A stretch of DNA of 64,000 bases, from positions 124,001 to 188,000 of the forward strand of contig MU128933.1 in the NCBI GenBank assembly GCA_014904985.1, read 5' to 3'. Under the pieces are notes generated by a model. That model saw only the letters and a program-made list of their open reading frames with translations. It had not been told where the DNA came from and did not search any database. A program made the position numbers and the translations under genes. This document shows, in pieces, positions 11,474-23,449 of the stretch (its first letter is position 1; each line of letters begins with the position of its first letter). This DNA comes from Hydnum rufescens UP504 (lineage: Eukaryota; Basidiomycota; Agaricomycetes; Cantharellales; Hydnaceae).

Positions 11474-12896
11474 ATGGTGCCTTCTACTCCGAATGCCGCA
11501 TCGAGCGCCTGGTCGTCTCTGTCCGTCCATTGCCTTCGTCGTCTCGTTCCTCGAACTCACCCCAGGGAGATGACGCCATGGTGAGGAACAACTTCGCACA
11601 CATGCAAAGTTGGGGGGCGAATACCGTGGCGAGCACTTCGTCTCCATTGCCGCCATGGTCTTCGCCGCCTGCACCGTCTCCTCCCTCAAATGCACCCGAA
11701 GACGATGACGATTTCGGGCCTGAATCGAACGATGAACTCTTGGACTACCTCTTTAGCCTGTTCGATCCCATGACGAAGGTCGAGGTCCTTACACAATTCG
11801 AAAATTGGGGTGCGCCATGGCATGCCAGTCTGTCCTCGATGACATTACACTGACTCGGCCTCAGAGAATCGCTGCAGCGGCAACGCGCAACCGGATTGGG
11901 GGCTGCCGCACTGCAGTCCTCATAAGAACCCAGTGAGTGATAATCAGATGGACTGTAGTGGTATGCCATGGGACCAACGAAATGAACACTTGTCCCTTTG
12001 TAGCCGGCGCGGCGCTCTCCGACTCCCATCCCGGGGTCGCCCCCCCCAATGGAGGCGACCACGAGTCTCGTAAGTCTCGTGTTCCTGACGATGGTACGGC
12101 ATTAACCAAGTAAGGACGGTATAGCCTACCAATCTGCCCATGGACCCTGTAGGGTCCAGGTCCACGGGCAGGTGGACCTTCGTCATGGAACCGGTATGTA
12201 GTTCATCGCCTGAAATATCGCAGACTTGCATTGACAGAAGATTGAAGCTGGCACAATTCGTCACGGTCCCTCCCGCCAATGCGGGATCCGGTAGCAGTTC
12301 GGCGGAGCAGGCGATCGAATTTCGTAAGCAGACGAGAACCTTTCAGTGCAACGAATTCGTGCTCAACAACCATCTGATCACTTCCAGGCTGCTCCGTCTC
12401 TCGCTTCGGCGAGAGATCTAAACACTAAAGGAGGCTTCTTCCTCACGTCGCGCTGGTGTGCAGAGGAAGAAGTCTCGTCATGCTCAGCCTCCCGTCGAGC
12501 CCAAGAGTCCGAAGCACAGAGCACCGAAGAAAAAAAAGCAGGTGGTTGCTAAGGACAATCCGCAGGCGTTGGAGATCGCGAGAGCCTTGGAATGAGAACT
12601 CAAGGCTTGTCAAAGCGGGCTCTGCGAGTGCGGGCCCTGTTTTCAGCGAAGGGCCAGAGAGTCAGGGAATCGGAAAGGACATCGTCAGGTACAGATCCTG
12701 TCCTGCAGCGACATTCGCGCACGACAGTCATCGGCGCCGCGTTTCTAAGTCCATCGACAATGTGTTCGCGAGTTGGGTGGACTCACATCTGGAACAGGGT
12801 CCAAACTCGAGCGTCCCGAGGGTGGCAGGAGCAGGCGAGTGGGAGTACGATCCTCACGCATACGATCCTGAAGGCGCCGTGTTCGTTCGCACCTGA
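11474..12896 (+). CDS. Hypothetical protein with lysine-rich nuclear-type tract
   Basis: Not recognised. The ATG at 11474 opens a Ser/Pro-rich region that passes to an acidic stretch, PEDDDDFGPESNDELLDYLF (about 11698-11757). Further exons give QAAPSLASARDLNTK, then EASSSRRAGVQRKKSRHAQ and PKKKKQVVAKDNPQALEIA, a likely nuclear localisation tract. The tail holds RRRVSKSIDNVFASWVDSH and ends GEWEYDPHAYDPEGAVFVRT. Linking the last three blocks needs two frame corrections (about 12430 and 12597), so base errors or unseen introns are involved. Exon borders around 11.8-12.3 kb are unclear. Composition suggests a disordered nuclear protein; no function is claimed. Confidence 0.45.
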
Positions 12897-13456
12897 AGGT
12901 GATAAGACACAGGTGCCCCTCCCCCGTTCCCATTCTTCCTTTGCGATTACCTGCGCTGTTCGTCGAGACCGAAGTGTAGACCTATATACTGGTTTTCATG
13001 AGAACCATCCAATCGAGAACGATCGCGGGAACTTGAGTGTCCGATTCTTGTGGCGATGGACAGTCTGTGGCCACTAGTCGACAGGCGAGTAGTCTCCGCC
13101 GCGTCAACTGCAACCGTGGGCTCGGATCGTCTTCAGCCATGGAGGAGAGAACATAAGAGCAAGAAGTGAGATTACGTACTTGGGATGAGATGCCTTTTCA
13201 AGAATCGATGTGCCATATACATGGTCAACAGACTACAACGTTCACTCCAGGGCAGCTCGTCTCTGACTATCAAGTCCCCCTATTCTTGATCATTCGTAGA
13301 CGCCATATTATAAGATTTCTTAGAGACGCATACATTCACATTTCCAGCTATCCTCTATCGTATAGTTGTTTATGGTCTGTGGGTGATCAATTAGGCCCGC
13401 CTTAAGCTCAACAACTGGACATCTAGGCGCCAACCACATAAATATGAGGTGGAAAT
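12897..13456. other. Intergenic between convergent genes
   Basis: Spacer between the 3' ends of the orphan gene and CPR. No protein family or structured repeat seen. Confidence 0.4.
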
Positions 13457-15842
13457 CTAGCTCCAGACATCGAGTAGTAGTCGTGAGCGCTCCTTCAGCC
13501 GCTTGACCTCTAACCGGCCTCTGCGATCCCTTGTCCCCCTGCCTCGCCTAGGATCCTCGCCAACACGTCCTCGACGGCCTTGGACATGCTCCTCGCGTCT
13601 CCGCAGATGTACACACTTCCTTCTGCTCCCCGACGATCTTGGCAATGTTCTCTCGGTCCTCCCACATCAAATCCTGCACGTAGATCTTGCTCCCATCAGG
13701 CTTTCGGGGCCAGATCGAGAAAACGCAGTGCGTAAGACGAATTTGCCCTTGAGCTCTTGGACATATTCGGGCCACTCCTCTTATATAGGAAGTCCTCGTT
13801 CTCGGCGCGACAGCCATAGTAGAGTAAGAATTGGCCCCAGGTTTCTAGTGCATCAGGCCCGTTCTTCTCGAGCGCTTTGCGTGCGAGAGCCACACGTTCC
13901 TGAACGAAGCCACGGAAAGGCGCAACACCCTATCCAAATGAAAGTCCCCGAATCGTCAGCCAAACGCTAAACGCGCCAATAAAAGCACCTTGACGATGAG
14001 GGTAACACTTACGGTCCCGGGCCCAACCATGAGAATCGGAATCTTGGGGTTCGTCGGGAGGCGGAACGTGGAGCGCCGCACATGGATTGGTGCCTTGTAA
14101 ATGCTATCCACGGCATACGCGTTGCGAGGGCCTGCAATGGCGTAGGTCGGATTAGAGACGCTGGCGGGTTTGGCGTCCCCATTTGCGACCATCGGCGGGG
14201 CCTTCTCCCCGTGAGTAGCCATCCTAAGGTCAAGTAGATAGTTTGATCCGACTCCAAACACCCATTTCGCGTTAGTTTTCGGACTTGATTCAGATTGATA
14301 CTTGAGAACAACGCAAGTGACGTGAATAGATTGAGGATGGATTTTCGGTGAAGACGAGATGGAGTAATATCGAGCTTGAAGGCGTGGAACCGCTGACACA
14401 ATGACATCGAATGGAATGTTCCAAGGTGTGACTGTAGAAGTTGATGGTACCCCAGATATGTCGTCGCCAGTTACTAGCTGGAGTACCTCGCCAAGCTTAA
14501 GGCAAGGTTTGCCAACTACGAGGGAGTAATACTCTTTATCTGAACCAATCTTGGAAAGTTCTGATGCTGCGACAGGATTTGGGGAGAATCTGGCCAGGAT
14601 ATTAAGGATCTGTCGACCGGCTACTGTACTAATGTCGATATAGTGGCGGAGGACAGTTGCGTATGTAGTCGGAACGGGAAATGGAACCTTGGCGAGGGCA
14701 GGATCGAGAGATTCGATGCCAATAACCGTGTCTCGTTTATCGTAGAGGCCAAGAGCGCATAACAATCGAGCGACCTCTATATCCGGGTTGGAAGGCCAGA
14801 TGCCCACATGATCGCCGTGTTGATAAGTGAGACCAGACCCTTCTACATTGAATTCGACGTGGACGCAATTTCGGTCGTGAAGATCCGTAAACAATTCACG
14901 CGCAGTCTGGATAGGTGCAGGAAACGGATTCTTCGTGTCATGTATCCCCTTGGTCTTGTTGAGGGCACGAGCGGAAAGTTCACCTGAACCGTGGGGATTA
15001 GGATAATGCAAATGGATATGAACTCGGTAGAAAACATACCGAGGTATACTTTGTTCGAATCGACATTGTTCAATTCCGTCACAGTGAAGTCAGCAGAATC
15101 ACCACCGGCACCCTCGCGCACGCCCATGACCCTGGAGAACTCCTCCCACATGCCATCCTTCCACGCAAGGTAATCTTCTTCCATACTCTTGTCATCGTCG
15201 CCTTCCCCTCGCTCGCCAATACGGGTGGCGCCGGACTTGGTCAAAGCTTCATCCACCTGGCGTGAGATAATATTGTAGTGCTCGTAAGTCCTGTTTCCCA
15301 GACCGAATACTACGTATTTGAGCCTTCAAGGGAGTGTGATCCCTTGGAGTAAGAAAACTGCTCGTCGCGCAAGTTCTGCACTAGGGTGACCGCATTGTCT
15401 GTGGGCTCCCCTTCTCCATATGTTGCCATGACGAAAAATACGGCACAATCCTCTGGAACCTGGTCGAGGTTCTCATACTCGTACTCTTCGGCGTCGCATA
15501 CAAGACTCCCTAGGCCAAATCTGGACTTGGCCTCCTTAGCGAGACGGATGGCATACTCTTCGGCAGTCCCTGTCTGGGAGCCGTAGAAAATGGCGATGCG
15601 TTTTTTCTGTAGATCCGAAGGAGTGGTCAGAGACGCAATACCGAATAGAAGGGCCGTATATTTACTGTTTGCTTAAGTTTAGCGACAAAGTCTGTTGCAT
15701 CTGCGGACGGCTCGGAAGTCTTGACGGGTACAGGCGCCTCCTTAACCTTTTCAGAAAAAAGGATGTCCTTGAATAGGTAGACACCGCCGACGATGAGTCC
15801 AATGACGACCACGAAGAGATCTGATCGCGACCAGGATGACAT
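13457..15842 (-). CDS. NADPH-cytochrome P450 reductase, frame broken in this assembly
   Basis: This ER-bound diflavin enzyme passes electrons from NADPH through FAD and FMN to cytochromes P450. Domains in order: an N-terminal membrane helix (SRSDLFVVVIGLIVGGVYLF), the FMN domain with FYGSQTGTAEEYA and MATYGEGEPTDNA, and a connecting/FAD domain with YQHGDHVGIWPSN and ARYYSISSSPK. The NADPH domain follows with MVGPGTGVAPFRGF, YYGCRAENEDFLYK and YICGDARSMSK, ending in the classic LLLDVWS. The ATG at 15842 gives the usual short N-terminus; an in-frame ATG at 15917 would add 25 residues. Five one-base gaps are needed to read through: near 15323, 13781, 13703, 13619 and 13516. It is the natural partner of the P450 about 3 kb away. 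Confidence 0.92.
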
Positions 15843-16827
15843 GAAGGGCGCTCTATGTATATTATCAGAAGGTTGGGCAGGGGAGGCGACAAAAGTCGAG
15901 TACGAGGCCTGTGCCATTGGAGGATGAGGGTAGGACAGAAAAAGACTTATTGCGGAAGGAGAAGGGCACCTACTCCGATCTATGTAGTGGAACTTGCGAG
16001 GGTGGGTATATTATACTCCCGTGGCGTGGGTGTTTCTTGGTCGGCAAAGTCCGCCCCAGCTACTGGCACTGCATTATTTCTCCATAATTTCTCTGATCAT
16101 GAGGAATGACCGTCACCATCGAGTGACAGGAAGATTTCTCCTTTATTACTCCTGGTTGCCGTACCCTCTCAAGAAAAGTCGTCACACCTCAGAGAGAACG
16201 GTTACAGAGCGGAACATCTCAGCGGTCGTGGAACCTTGGAAATTTGGGGCAAAAATCACATTCTGCTTATGTAAGTCTACGGTGGAAATTACATTTTTTG
16301 CTCGGCCAGGATAAATTGTCATGGAACTGGGATCCGCCAAATGGGCACTAGTAGGCTCTGAAGTTCGTGAGTATTCTTTCTACTTTTCGATTTTATGCCC
16401 AAAGTATGTGAAGATCAAAAATTTTCGGTATACTGTAAATCTCCCAAAACACAGAGGCTGCTGCGGCTTCCTATTGATCGCTAAGTGCACTGCCTTGACG
16501 GTGGCAATGACGAACAGTGCAGTTCTTATTTGACGACGGGATCACCAAGTTGGGTTCCGGAATGCAGAGGCCGGAGGCGTCTACCTGTCAATCTGTGCTG
16601 AATCACCCCTGATGGCCCACATTCCGAGATCCGTGCACTGGTTCTACCAGAGCCGGCTCGACATGTAGTTCTGCTTGTCGCACGATCACCAGGTTGGTCG
16701 GGTGCACCCCCGCTGTTTTAGTTGGATGTAGTTGAATGATTCCAGAGGAAACGAGCCATGGTGACGAGGGCCAAATATTAATGCTTGACCAATTTGGATC
16801 GGCAACTCCCTTTTTGTCACTGCCACA
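15843..16827. promoter_or_regulatory. Divergent intergenic region of CPR and CHL1
   Basis: About 0.98 kb between the start codons of two divergent genes. It must hold both promoters. Short reading frames at 15994-16314 and 16321-16533 show no family features. No clear TATA box or repeat seen. Confidence 0.35.
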
Positions 16828-19800
16828 ATGTCTGTGTCGTCTCGAGCATCACCACCGCCTCCTGAAGTCCTCTCTCTGATTCCCCCTGCCTCTTTTGATG
16901 CGTTTCCCTATGAAACACCCTACTCAATCCAGAACGACCTCATGCATACCCTGTATTCTGCCATTGAATCGCGTTCTGTCGCGATTGTGGAAAGCCCCAC
17001 GGGGACCGGGAAAACTCTCAGCCTTTTGACATCTGCCTTGACCTGGTTGAAGGATGAGCAGAATCGCTCGAAAAAAGGACAGCTGAATTCCTTGCGACAC
17101 GCTCTGGAGACGTCAAGCGCGTCTGGTCAGTCGCGCCATTGCGTGATTGTTAGTGTCGGAGACTCATGATGATCATAGAACCGCGTTGGGTTATTGAACA
17201 GGTCGGAGAAAAGATATCTCATGAAGATCCTTTAACTGAAACGTGAAAGAAGAGCATTGCGCGTCATAAGAGAGCGCTGGACCAGGAAGAGGAAGAATTC
17301 GCGGGGCGTCTAGCAAAGGCCCGGAAACGCGAAGAGATTGTACGCCGAAAGGAAAACGGAAGGGTAATCAAAAAGACCGTAAGAGCTATGCCAGATGGTC
17401 ACAATCTTCTTTTGCTTACTTCTTAATGAATCCAGAAATTGACCAATGACCCTGAACCACAGGACGACAGCCGATTTCTTCCAGATGATGATGACGATGA
17501 AGATAAAGATATGCTCCCTGAAAACATAGACCCACTTGTTCGCGAGCAGTTGAAAAAGTGATGTAGCTCGTCGACTCGTCCCATATATCAACCACGATTG
17601 ATTGGTCTTCGCTTTCCAGACTCCGTTCGAAGACATATGCCTCGAAGAATAACGCGGAGGAAGACCCAATATGTACCAAGGTTCATATTTTACCCTTCCA
17701 TCTGCTACTGGCGTTGACCAATCGGACTGTAGATCTTCTTTGCATCTCGGACGCATACTCAATTGACCCAAGCGATTTCAGAGTTGCGGAAGATTACCGG
17801 CGGGGAGGTGACTCGAGCAATTTCACTTGCGTCACGAAAGAATCTATGCATACACGACACACTTAGGGCCCAAGCGGGCGACCTAGACGAAGCGTGTCGG
17901 GAGATTAACACTCGTCAGTTCCGACCACAATACAGGCCCCAGTTATTCCTCATATGATTATATGCAGGTCCAAAGGAGTCGCGATGTCCATTTCTTCCTG
18001 GTATAGATGAAGAAAGCCGACTATTAGATTTCAGAGATCACGCCCTCGTATGTGCGAAAGTGAACAACCATGGAGTCAGTGTCTGATTCAAAATTACGTG
18101 CAGGCGCATCCAAAAGACATTGAGGACCTGGTCAGCCTCGGCCGAGAACAAAAGACCTGTCCATACTATGGTACTCGTAAAGCCATCAACCGTGCAGAGG
18201 TACTCTCCATCTCTACCCTTCGTCGTCGGCTATTCTTGATTGGCCTCTCAGCTTGTGACACTGCCGTACAATTTACTTCTCCAAAAGCCTGCGAGGGAAG
18301 CACTTGGAATTGATTTAAAGAATCATATTGTTATTATCGATGAGGCTCACAGTATGCCCATCATTCTTGATGCTTGTGAATCGAAATCCGACGGACCAAA
18401 AACGTCTTAGATCTTATTGATACCGTTCTCTCAATTCACTCCCGAACCTTGTCGCACACCATTCTACAATTATCATTATCCCAAGTACGTTGGACATTTC
18501 TTCCTAGCTTTCAGAGAGCTTAATCCTGTCATTCACCGTCCAGTTAAAAACCTATCACACCAAGTTTCGCAATCGCCTAACGCCCAGACATGCTCTCCAC
18601 CTCCAGCGACTTGTTCTTTTTATCAGTGGTCTCGACACCCTTTGTAAGACCTTTTCATCGGCAGGGACTTTGAAAACTGAAGTCAGAGAGAGCGACATGA
18701 TGACCGTTGGTGATCTTGTGGCCAAACTAGGCGCAAAGCTTGATGGATTTAATCTCCTTGAAGTCGTTGCCTATTTGCATGAGAGCAAGCTCGCGCGCAA
18801 GGTGGTCTTTGTGGTCCGTTATTTTCTCCTCGAACATATCTAACGCCCCTCCTACTCAGATATCGGGCTATTGTGATCAAGTATTGGTGCAGAAGATTGC
18901 TCAAGGTGCTCATGTGAAAACCTCTAGTAACCACCAGTACTAATACGAAACGAATAGATCGAAAGACTGCATCATCCTCAATCCCGAAACAACGGTCTCC
19001 AACAAGTCCACCATTGCACGCCGTGGAGGCCTTCCTTGTCACTCTTGTTGATGCAAACGATCAAGGGCGAATATTCATCGAGCGCTTTGGCGAGGGTGAA
19101 GCCACTAATGTAGTCCTCAAGTATCAACTTCTCAATCCCGAACATGCTTTCAAGCAAGTCGTAGAAGATGCAAGAGCTGTCGTGCTCGCTGGAGGGACTA
19201 TGACCCCTGTGAGACCCAGTCCTTCTATCTCTCAAGAGACTAGTTTCCAATTGGGACGGTACGGTAGATGTCCGACTTCCGTGCCCAGCTCTTCCAGCAC
19301 CTCCCAGAAACCCGGATAGCGACGTTCTCCTGTGGACATGTGATCCATCAAATAATCTTCAAACACTTGTTTTAACCCAAGGACCACGCAAGAACGACTT
19401 GCATCTCAAGTTTGATAAGCGGGGGACAAAGGCCTCGTACGATACTCCGTTTTTCACTTGGGCGCATTTGAATCTAGTGACATTGATCTTTCGTACGCGT
19501 AGATGGCGGAGTTGGGTCAAATGCTCTTAAATATAGCAGCCATCGTCCCTCATGGTCTAGTCGTCTTTTTTCCCTCATACGCATTTCTTGATCAAGTTCG
19601 CCATGTCTGGGAAGAGAGTGGCCTCTTGGCTCGTCTCGGGGCAAGAAAACCATATTTTTAGAGCCGAGGGAGGGATCTGATGTTGATAGAGTGCTGAGAG
19701 AATATGCAGCATGTGTTGGGGCTGGTTCTGGTGTCGTTACGGTGCGATCTCGCGAATGGTAACAAATATGCGATGAGATGCTGAACTATTCACTGGGTGT

Positions 19801-20611
19801 CTGCAGACGGCGGGACCGCGTGGAGCACTCTTGGCTGCCGTAGTAGGTGGGAAAGTATCTGAGGGTGATCTTTTGAATTTTATCTATGTTAATCTAAGTC
19901 CTTCTAATGTGGTGTTCATCCAGGTTTGAATTTCGCGGACGATCTTGCGCGAGCAGTGGTGGTTATCGGCCTCCCCTTCGCCAATTTAGGCTCGAGGGAA
20001 CTTCAGGAACGGATGCGATTTATCAAAGAGAGAGCAGCAGCATCGACCAAGAGTGGAAAGTTGGAGGGGGAAGAGATGCAGGGATTGAGCTGTATGAAAA
20101 TATGTGCATGAAGGTGGGGACGATTGACATGCATTCCGCTGCTGGACAGCTGACCCTGCCTCTGTTCGAGTAGGCTGTTAATCAGTCTATCGGTGGGTGT
20201 TCCCAGTGCCATTATGGAGGCAGCGGATTTGACCCCCAACATCGATTTAGGGCGCGCTATTCGGCACCAGAATGACTGGGCTAGTTTGATCCTGATCGAT
20301 CAGCGCTATTCGACACCTCGCATCCAGTCAAAATTGCCTCAGTGAGTCAGCCTCGATCCGAGGGGAGGTTTGGGAACTCAAAACGACCCTTCATTTCTAG
20401 ATGGATCCGTGGAAGCGTCTCGATTGCTCATACGTGGGGACAAGGGTTGAGAGAGCTTGGCGCGTTCTATAGGCTGAAGAAGGAGCATGGGAGTCTCTCG
20501 TCCGCGGCCATCATGTTGTCATCGCCGAATGAGATACATCAAAACAGCAGTACTGAAAGTGACGGCTCCGGCTACAATGGTCATTATCCTCGTATTTGGA
20601 TCAGATGGTAA
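16828..20611 (+). CDS. CHL1: ATP-dependent DNA helicase, Chl1/DDX11 type
   Basis: An Fe-S superfamily-2 5'-3' helicase of the XPD/FANCJ group that supports sister-chromatid cohesion and fork progression. Visible parts: a Q-motif-like [13 protein letters not shown], Walker [14 protein letters not shown] (about 16990), then the lysine/glutamate-rich [12 protein letters not shown] typical of Chl1. The Fe-S region has [35 protein letters not shown] and TCPYYG, supplying the four cluster cysteines. [11 protein letters not shown] carries the DEAH box (about 18335). C-terminal motifs include [20 protein letters not shown] and [20 protein letters not shown] (motif VI). Many short introns are present. 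The last exon carries a Ser-rich tail to a stop at 20609-20611 that overlaps the end of the opposite gene. The real stop could be earlier. Confidence 0.9.
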
Positions 20612-21578
20612 TATATGTGAGAGCCTGTCCGTAGCAGTATCGGTCGTGGACTCAGGAGCGAGGTTTCATGGGGTAATGGCTCGCGGGTGGAGGGGTTGTG
20701 GGCGATAGCGGCAAGCTGAGTGAGGATCTCCTCCTGCCTCTCGAAATGTGCCGACAAGGTCTTCAAGCCTTCCCTGACAAGCTCCTGATTCTCCTCTCCA
20801 TCAACACTATCCGTTTCTCGAACGTCTCACCCAATCGTTTTCTCTTCCATGGCTCGACGACGACGATCGCAAGGATGAAAACAATAAGATTGAGTCCAAG
20901 AGCAGCTAGTGACCCGTACGTGCTGGCGCTGCGTATCTTGTCACTCCATACTTGTTCTTCGTGATAACGATGAAGAATGGACCTCATGAGCTCGCTGAAT
21001 TCCGATTCGACAAGCAGCTCGGTGGCGTCCGCGCGTTCCTTTGCACGGGCCTCTTCCTGCTCGTTGATGTGATCTTGTCGTACGAGGGCAGTAAAGCGGC
21101 CAACGTCGGCTTCGCTCCATGAAGATTTCCGTTGAAGGAGATCGTTCACCTCGCGCTGGCACGCGGATCGCTCTGCTACTGCAGTCTCATATGCACGCTT
21201 GGCCTCCCGGGCCTCAAGCTTAAGGGCCGATATGGCCTGTTCTAAAAACACCAACAGCAAATGAAAAGAAGAAAGAAAAACTATAGCAATCTATTGTGCG
21301 AAGTAGACGAAGCGAGGTAGCGCACCTCGCCGTATGACTGAGTCCTTAAGCTCCTCTATGGCATCGTATCCCGTTATTTCGTTGAGTCTTCTGCCTACCT
21401 GGGAGAGACCCGAAGAAGCACGAGTAGCGATTGCATTCGCGTGTGCACGCAGGTCAATTTCGGAGAGAGTACGAAGCCGCCGTTTGGAGTCTTCTATCCA
21501 TCTATCGTGAGCAGCTGGTGTATGGTGGGAGAACGAGCGGATGGCAGGCGAAGAGAGCCTTGGACGTCGCAAAATCAT
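20584..21578 (-). CDS. SHE9: Mitochondrial inner-membrane protein She9/Mdm33
   Basis: She9/Mdm33 is an inner-membrane coiled-coil protein that influences mitochondrial shape and inner-membrane fission. The ATG at 21578 starts MILRRPRLSSPAIRSFSHH, an Arg/Ser-rich mitochondrial presequence. Long heptad-rich helices follow (EQAISALKLEAREAKRAYE, RQDHINEQEEARAKERADA), then KIRSASTYGSLAALGLNL and a hydrophobic helix before VVEPWKRKRLGETFEKR. One intron separates the presequence exon from the coiled-coil exon. After FEKRIV the frame runs to an early stop (20763). A coiled-coil continuation, GEENQELVREGLKTL then HFERQEEILTQLAAIA, lies one frame away, so a one-base gap near 20800-20815 is likely. The continued frame stops at 20584. 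Confidence 0.87.
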
Positions 21579-23449
21579 GTGCAACGAGAAATGTATTAGT
21601 AAGCAGAATGGGTCTATGTAATCGGACTCTAACACAAATCCTCCGCTGTCGTCCTCACCCTCTCCTTTTTTTCACCTCTTCGTTCCACGAAATATTACTC
21701 AAAGTGCAGTCCCCTCAGCCGAGGACGACGAAAATAACAACACTTTGATGGTGAATTTTATTTAGAATCCGGCCGCTTGGGAACTCTGGTCCAACTGCCG
21801 ATGGGCAAGTTAGGCTCTACACCCTTCGTACGAGCCCTACAAGCTGTATTAAGAGCACATTTTAAAGCATGAATGAATGCAGGCCCCAAATTTTAATTTG
21901 TGAATTGAGGTCTCAAGTAATTCGTTCCGCTCGTTGTCTTCCGATAGTAATTAGTATTACTCTTTTTCCAAGCTGATCCTGCAGTAGGATGATTGGAATA
22001 GCGTCCAGCGGGACGAGAATATTGAGGTGGCCAATTGAGTCTTTCCCGGTAATCTTATGCTCTCGTTCAGTTGCAATGACCTCGGAGCCGCCGAAATTCA
22101 CAAGAATTCTAGACACTTGGCTGGCCATGGATATGTAAACTCGCCAGTTCCTCGCCACATCAGATCTTTAAGGTAGCCCTTTCGGCGAGTAGGAAAGCCG
22201 TCGTAACCTCAAGCTGCGATGAAGAAGGTTCGGCGAGATAGATTCCTTATACCCTGGCTATGGCCAGGTTCCGTCATCGTAAAATTGGGACCGCTTAAGA
22301 CTTTGGAGACAGCAAGGATCATTTTACACAATGTGAACCATTTCCACTCTTGAGGGGTTTGCGACTCGGGCCACTGAGGCTGTGCACAGGGCTTGTCACA
22401 GCCATTGCACTGCTCGTCGATTGGGAGCTAGACATTCTTGCATGTAAGGATGTGGAACCTTTCTCGCCGACTGTAAGCCGGAGGCAAGCTCCTGCACAGC
22501 GGGATACGAGCCAGAGGCTACATAATGAGAGAAGGGGGACACAAAAGAATATTTAACCATGTGTGCCATGCACAAGGACCGCTCTAGGCGCCTTGTAGCT
22601 ACAGGTAGGCAGCCCGAAGCGGTATATAAGAAAGAGCTCCGCCACCACTGCACCTCTATCTCAACTTCACATCGAGCCTAAGATCCTGCTTTTGAGTGAA
22701 TTTTGATCCTGGGAAGCGATTTCTAACGTATGTCAATTTCTCCCTAACACCTTTTTTGATATCACATGCTTGCTTGGTTCGACATCCAAGAGTACTTCAT
22801 GATCAGAGTGCCTTCTTTTTGATCCCCTAGGGTTTGAAACTACGGTCTCCCACACCAAGTGAAGACGCTTGAAGTTATTTTGATGCCATCACGTCACAGT
22901 CCGAATTTACGGAACAGTGGGTCGAAGATAGATTCATTACTTTCTAGGTACCATACATGATGATAAGAGATGGTCATTAAGGGAATTGAAGATAATCGAA
23001 TCTAATCCACATCCACCTCAGAAGGTTCAGTGGGATTTTCGGTCAGAGTCTCGGTACCTGTGCCATTAGGCCAGTGCAGTACAGTAGCACTGGTGCATCC
23101 ACCCTACTTCAAATTTGACAGTCGTACACAACCTATTTCCAAATATCTCACCATCAATCAGCGACATATTCTTTACACACAGCCCTCAATCATTTAGACG
23201 GTACAGGAAGGTAGCCCTGCGTCGTAAGAACAAGACAGAGTTCGATCCACTGGAGCAAGCTCGGTCTGGTTGGTGCGCTCTCATAGGAAATTACGGAAGA
23301 CAAGCTGTGATTCTCCGGTGTCAACACCTTCGGTGGTAAGTTCGGAGCTTGGGCCAAATCGGGTCTCACGCATCTGCAAGCTCCGGTGGGAGAATATATA
23401 TATCTACGAGGAATCCACTGTGTACGTCAATCCCTTGACTCGAGTATCC
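21579..23449. other. Long spacer, mostly noncoding
   Basis: Between SHE9 and the next plus-strand gene. An 81-codon minus-strand frame at 21913-22158 is protein-like but has no recognised family. A TATA-type element sits at 22623-22630. The 0.8 kb after it holds no long frame and could be an unspliced 5' leader or a noncoding transcript. Confidence 0.4.
22623..22630 (+). promoter_or_regulatory. TATA-box-like element
   Basis: The sequence TATATAAG lies in a GC-richer context and is followed after about 30 bp by a pyrimidine/adenine stretch (CTCTATCTCAACTTCACATC) of the kind seen at fungal transcription starts. The nearest downstream coding start on the same strand is about 0.8 kb away. Confidence 0.4.

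Noticed and set aside
20806..20826. A 14-nt GT-AG segment in SHE9 that would restore the frame if removed
   Set aside because: Far below any known spliceosomal intron size. A one-base gap explains the frame change better and keeps the family-like FEKRIV residues.
21913..22158. 81-codon minus-strand frame starting MARNWRVYISMASQ
   Set aside because: Protein-like but isolated, without splice partners, conserved motif or promoter signal.
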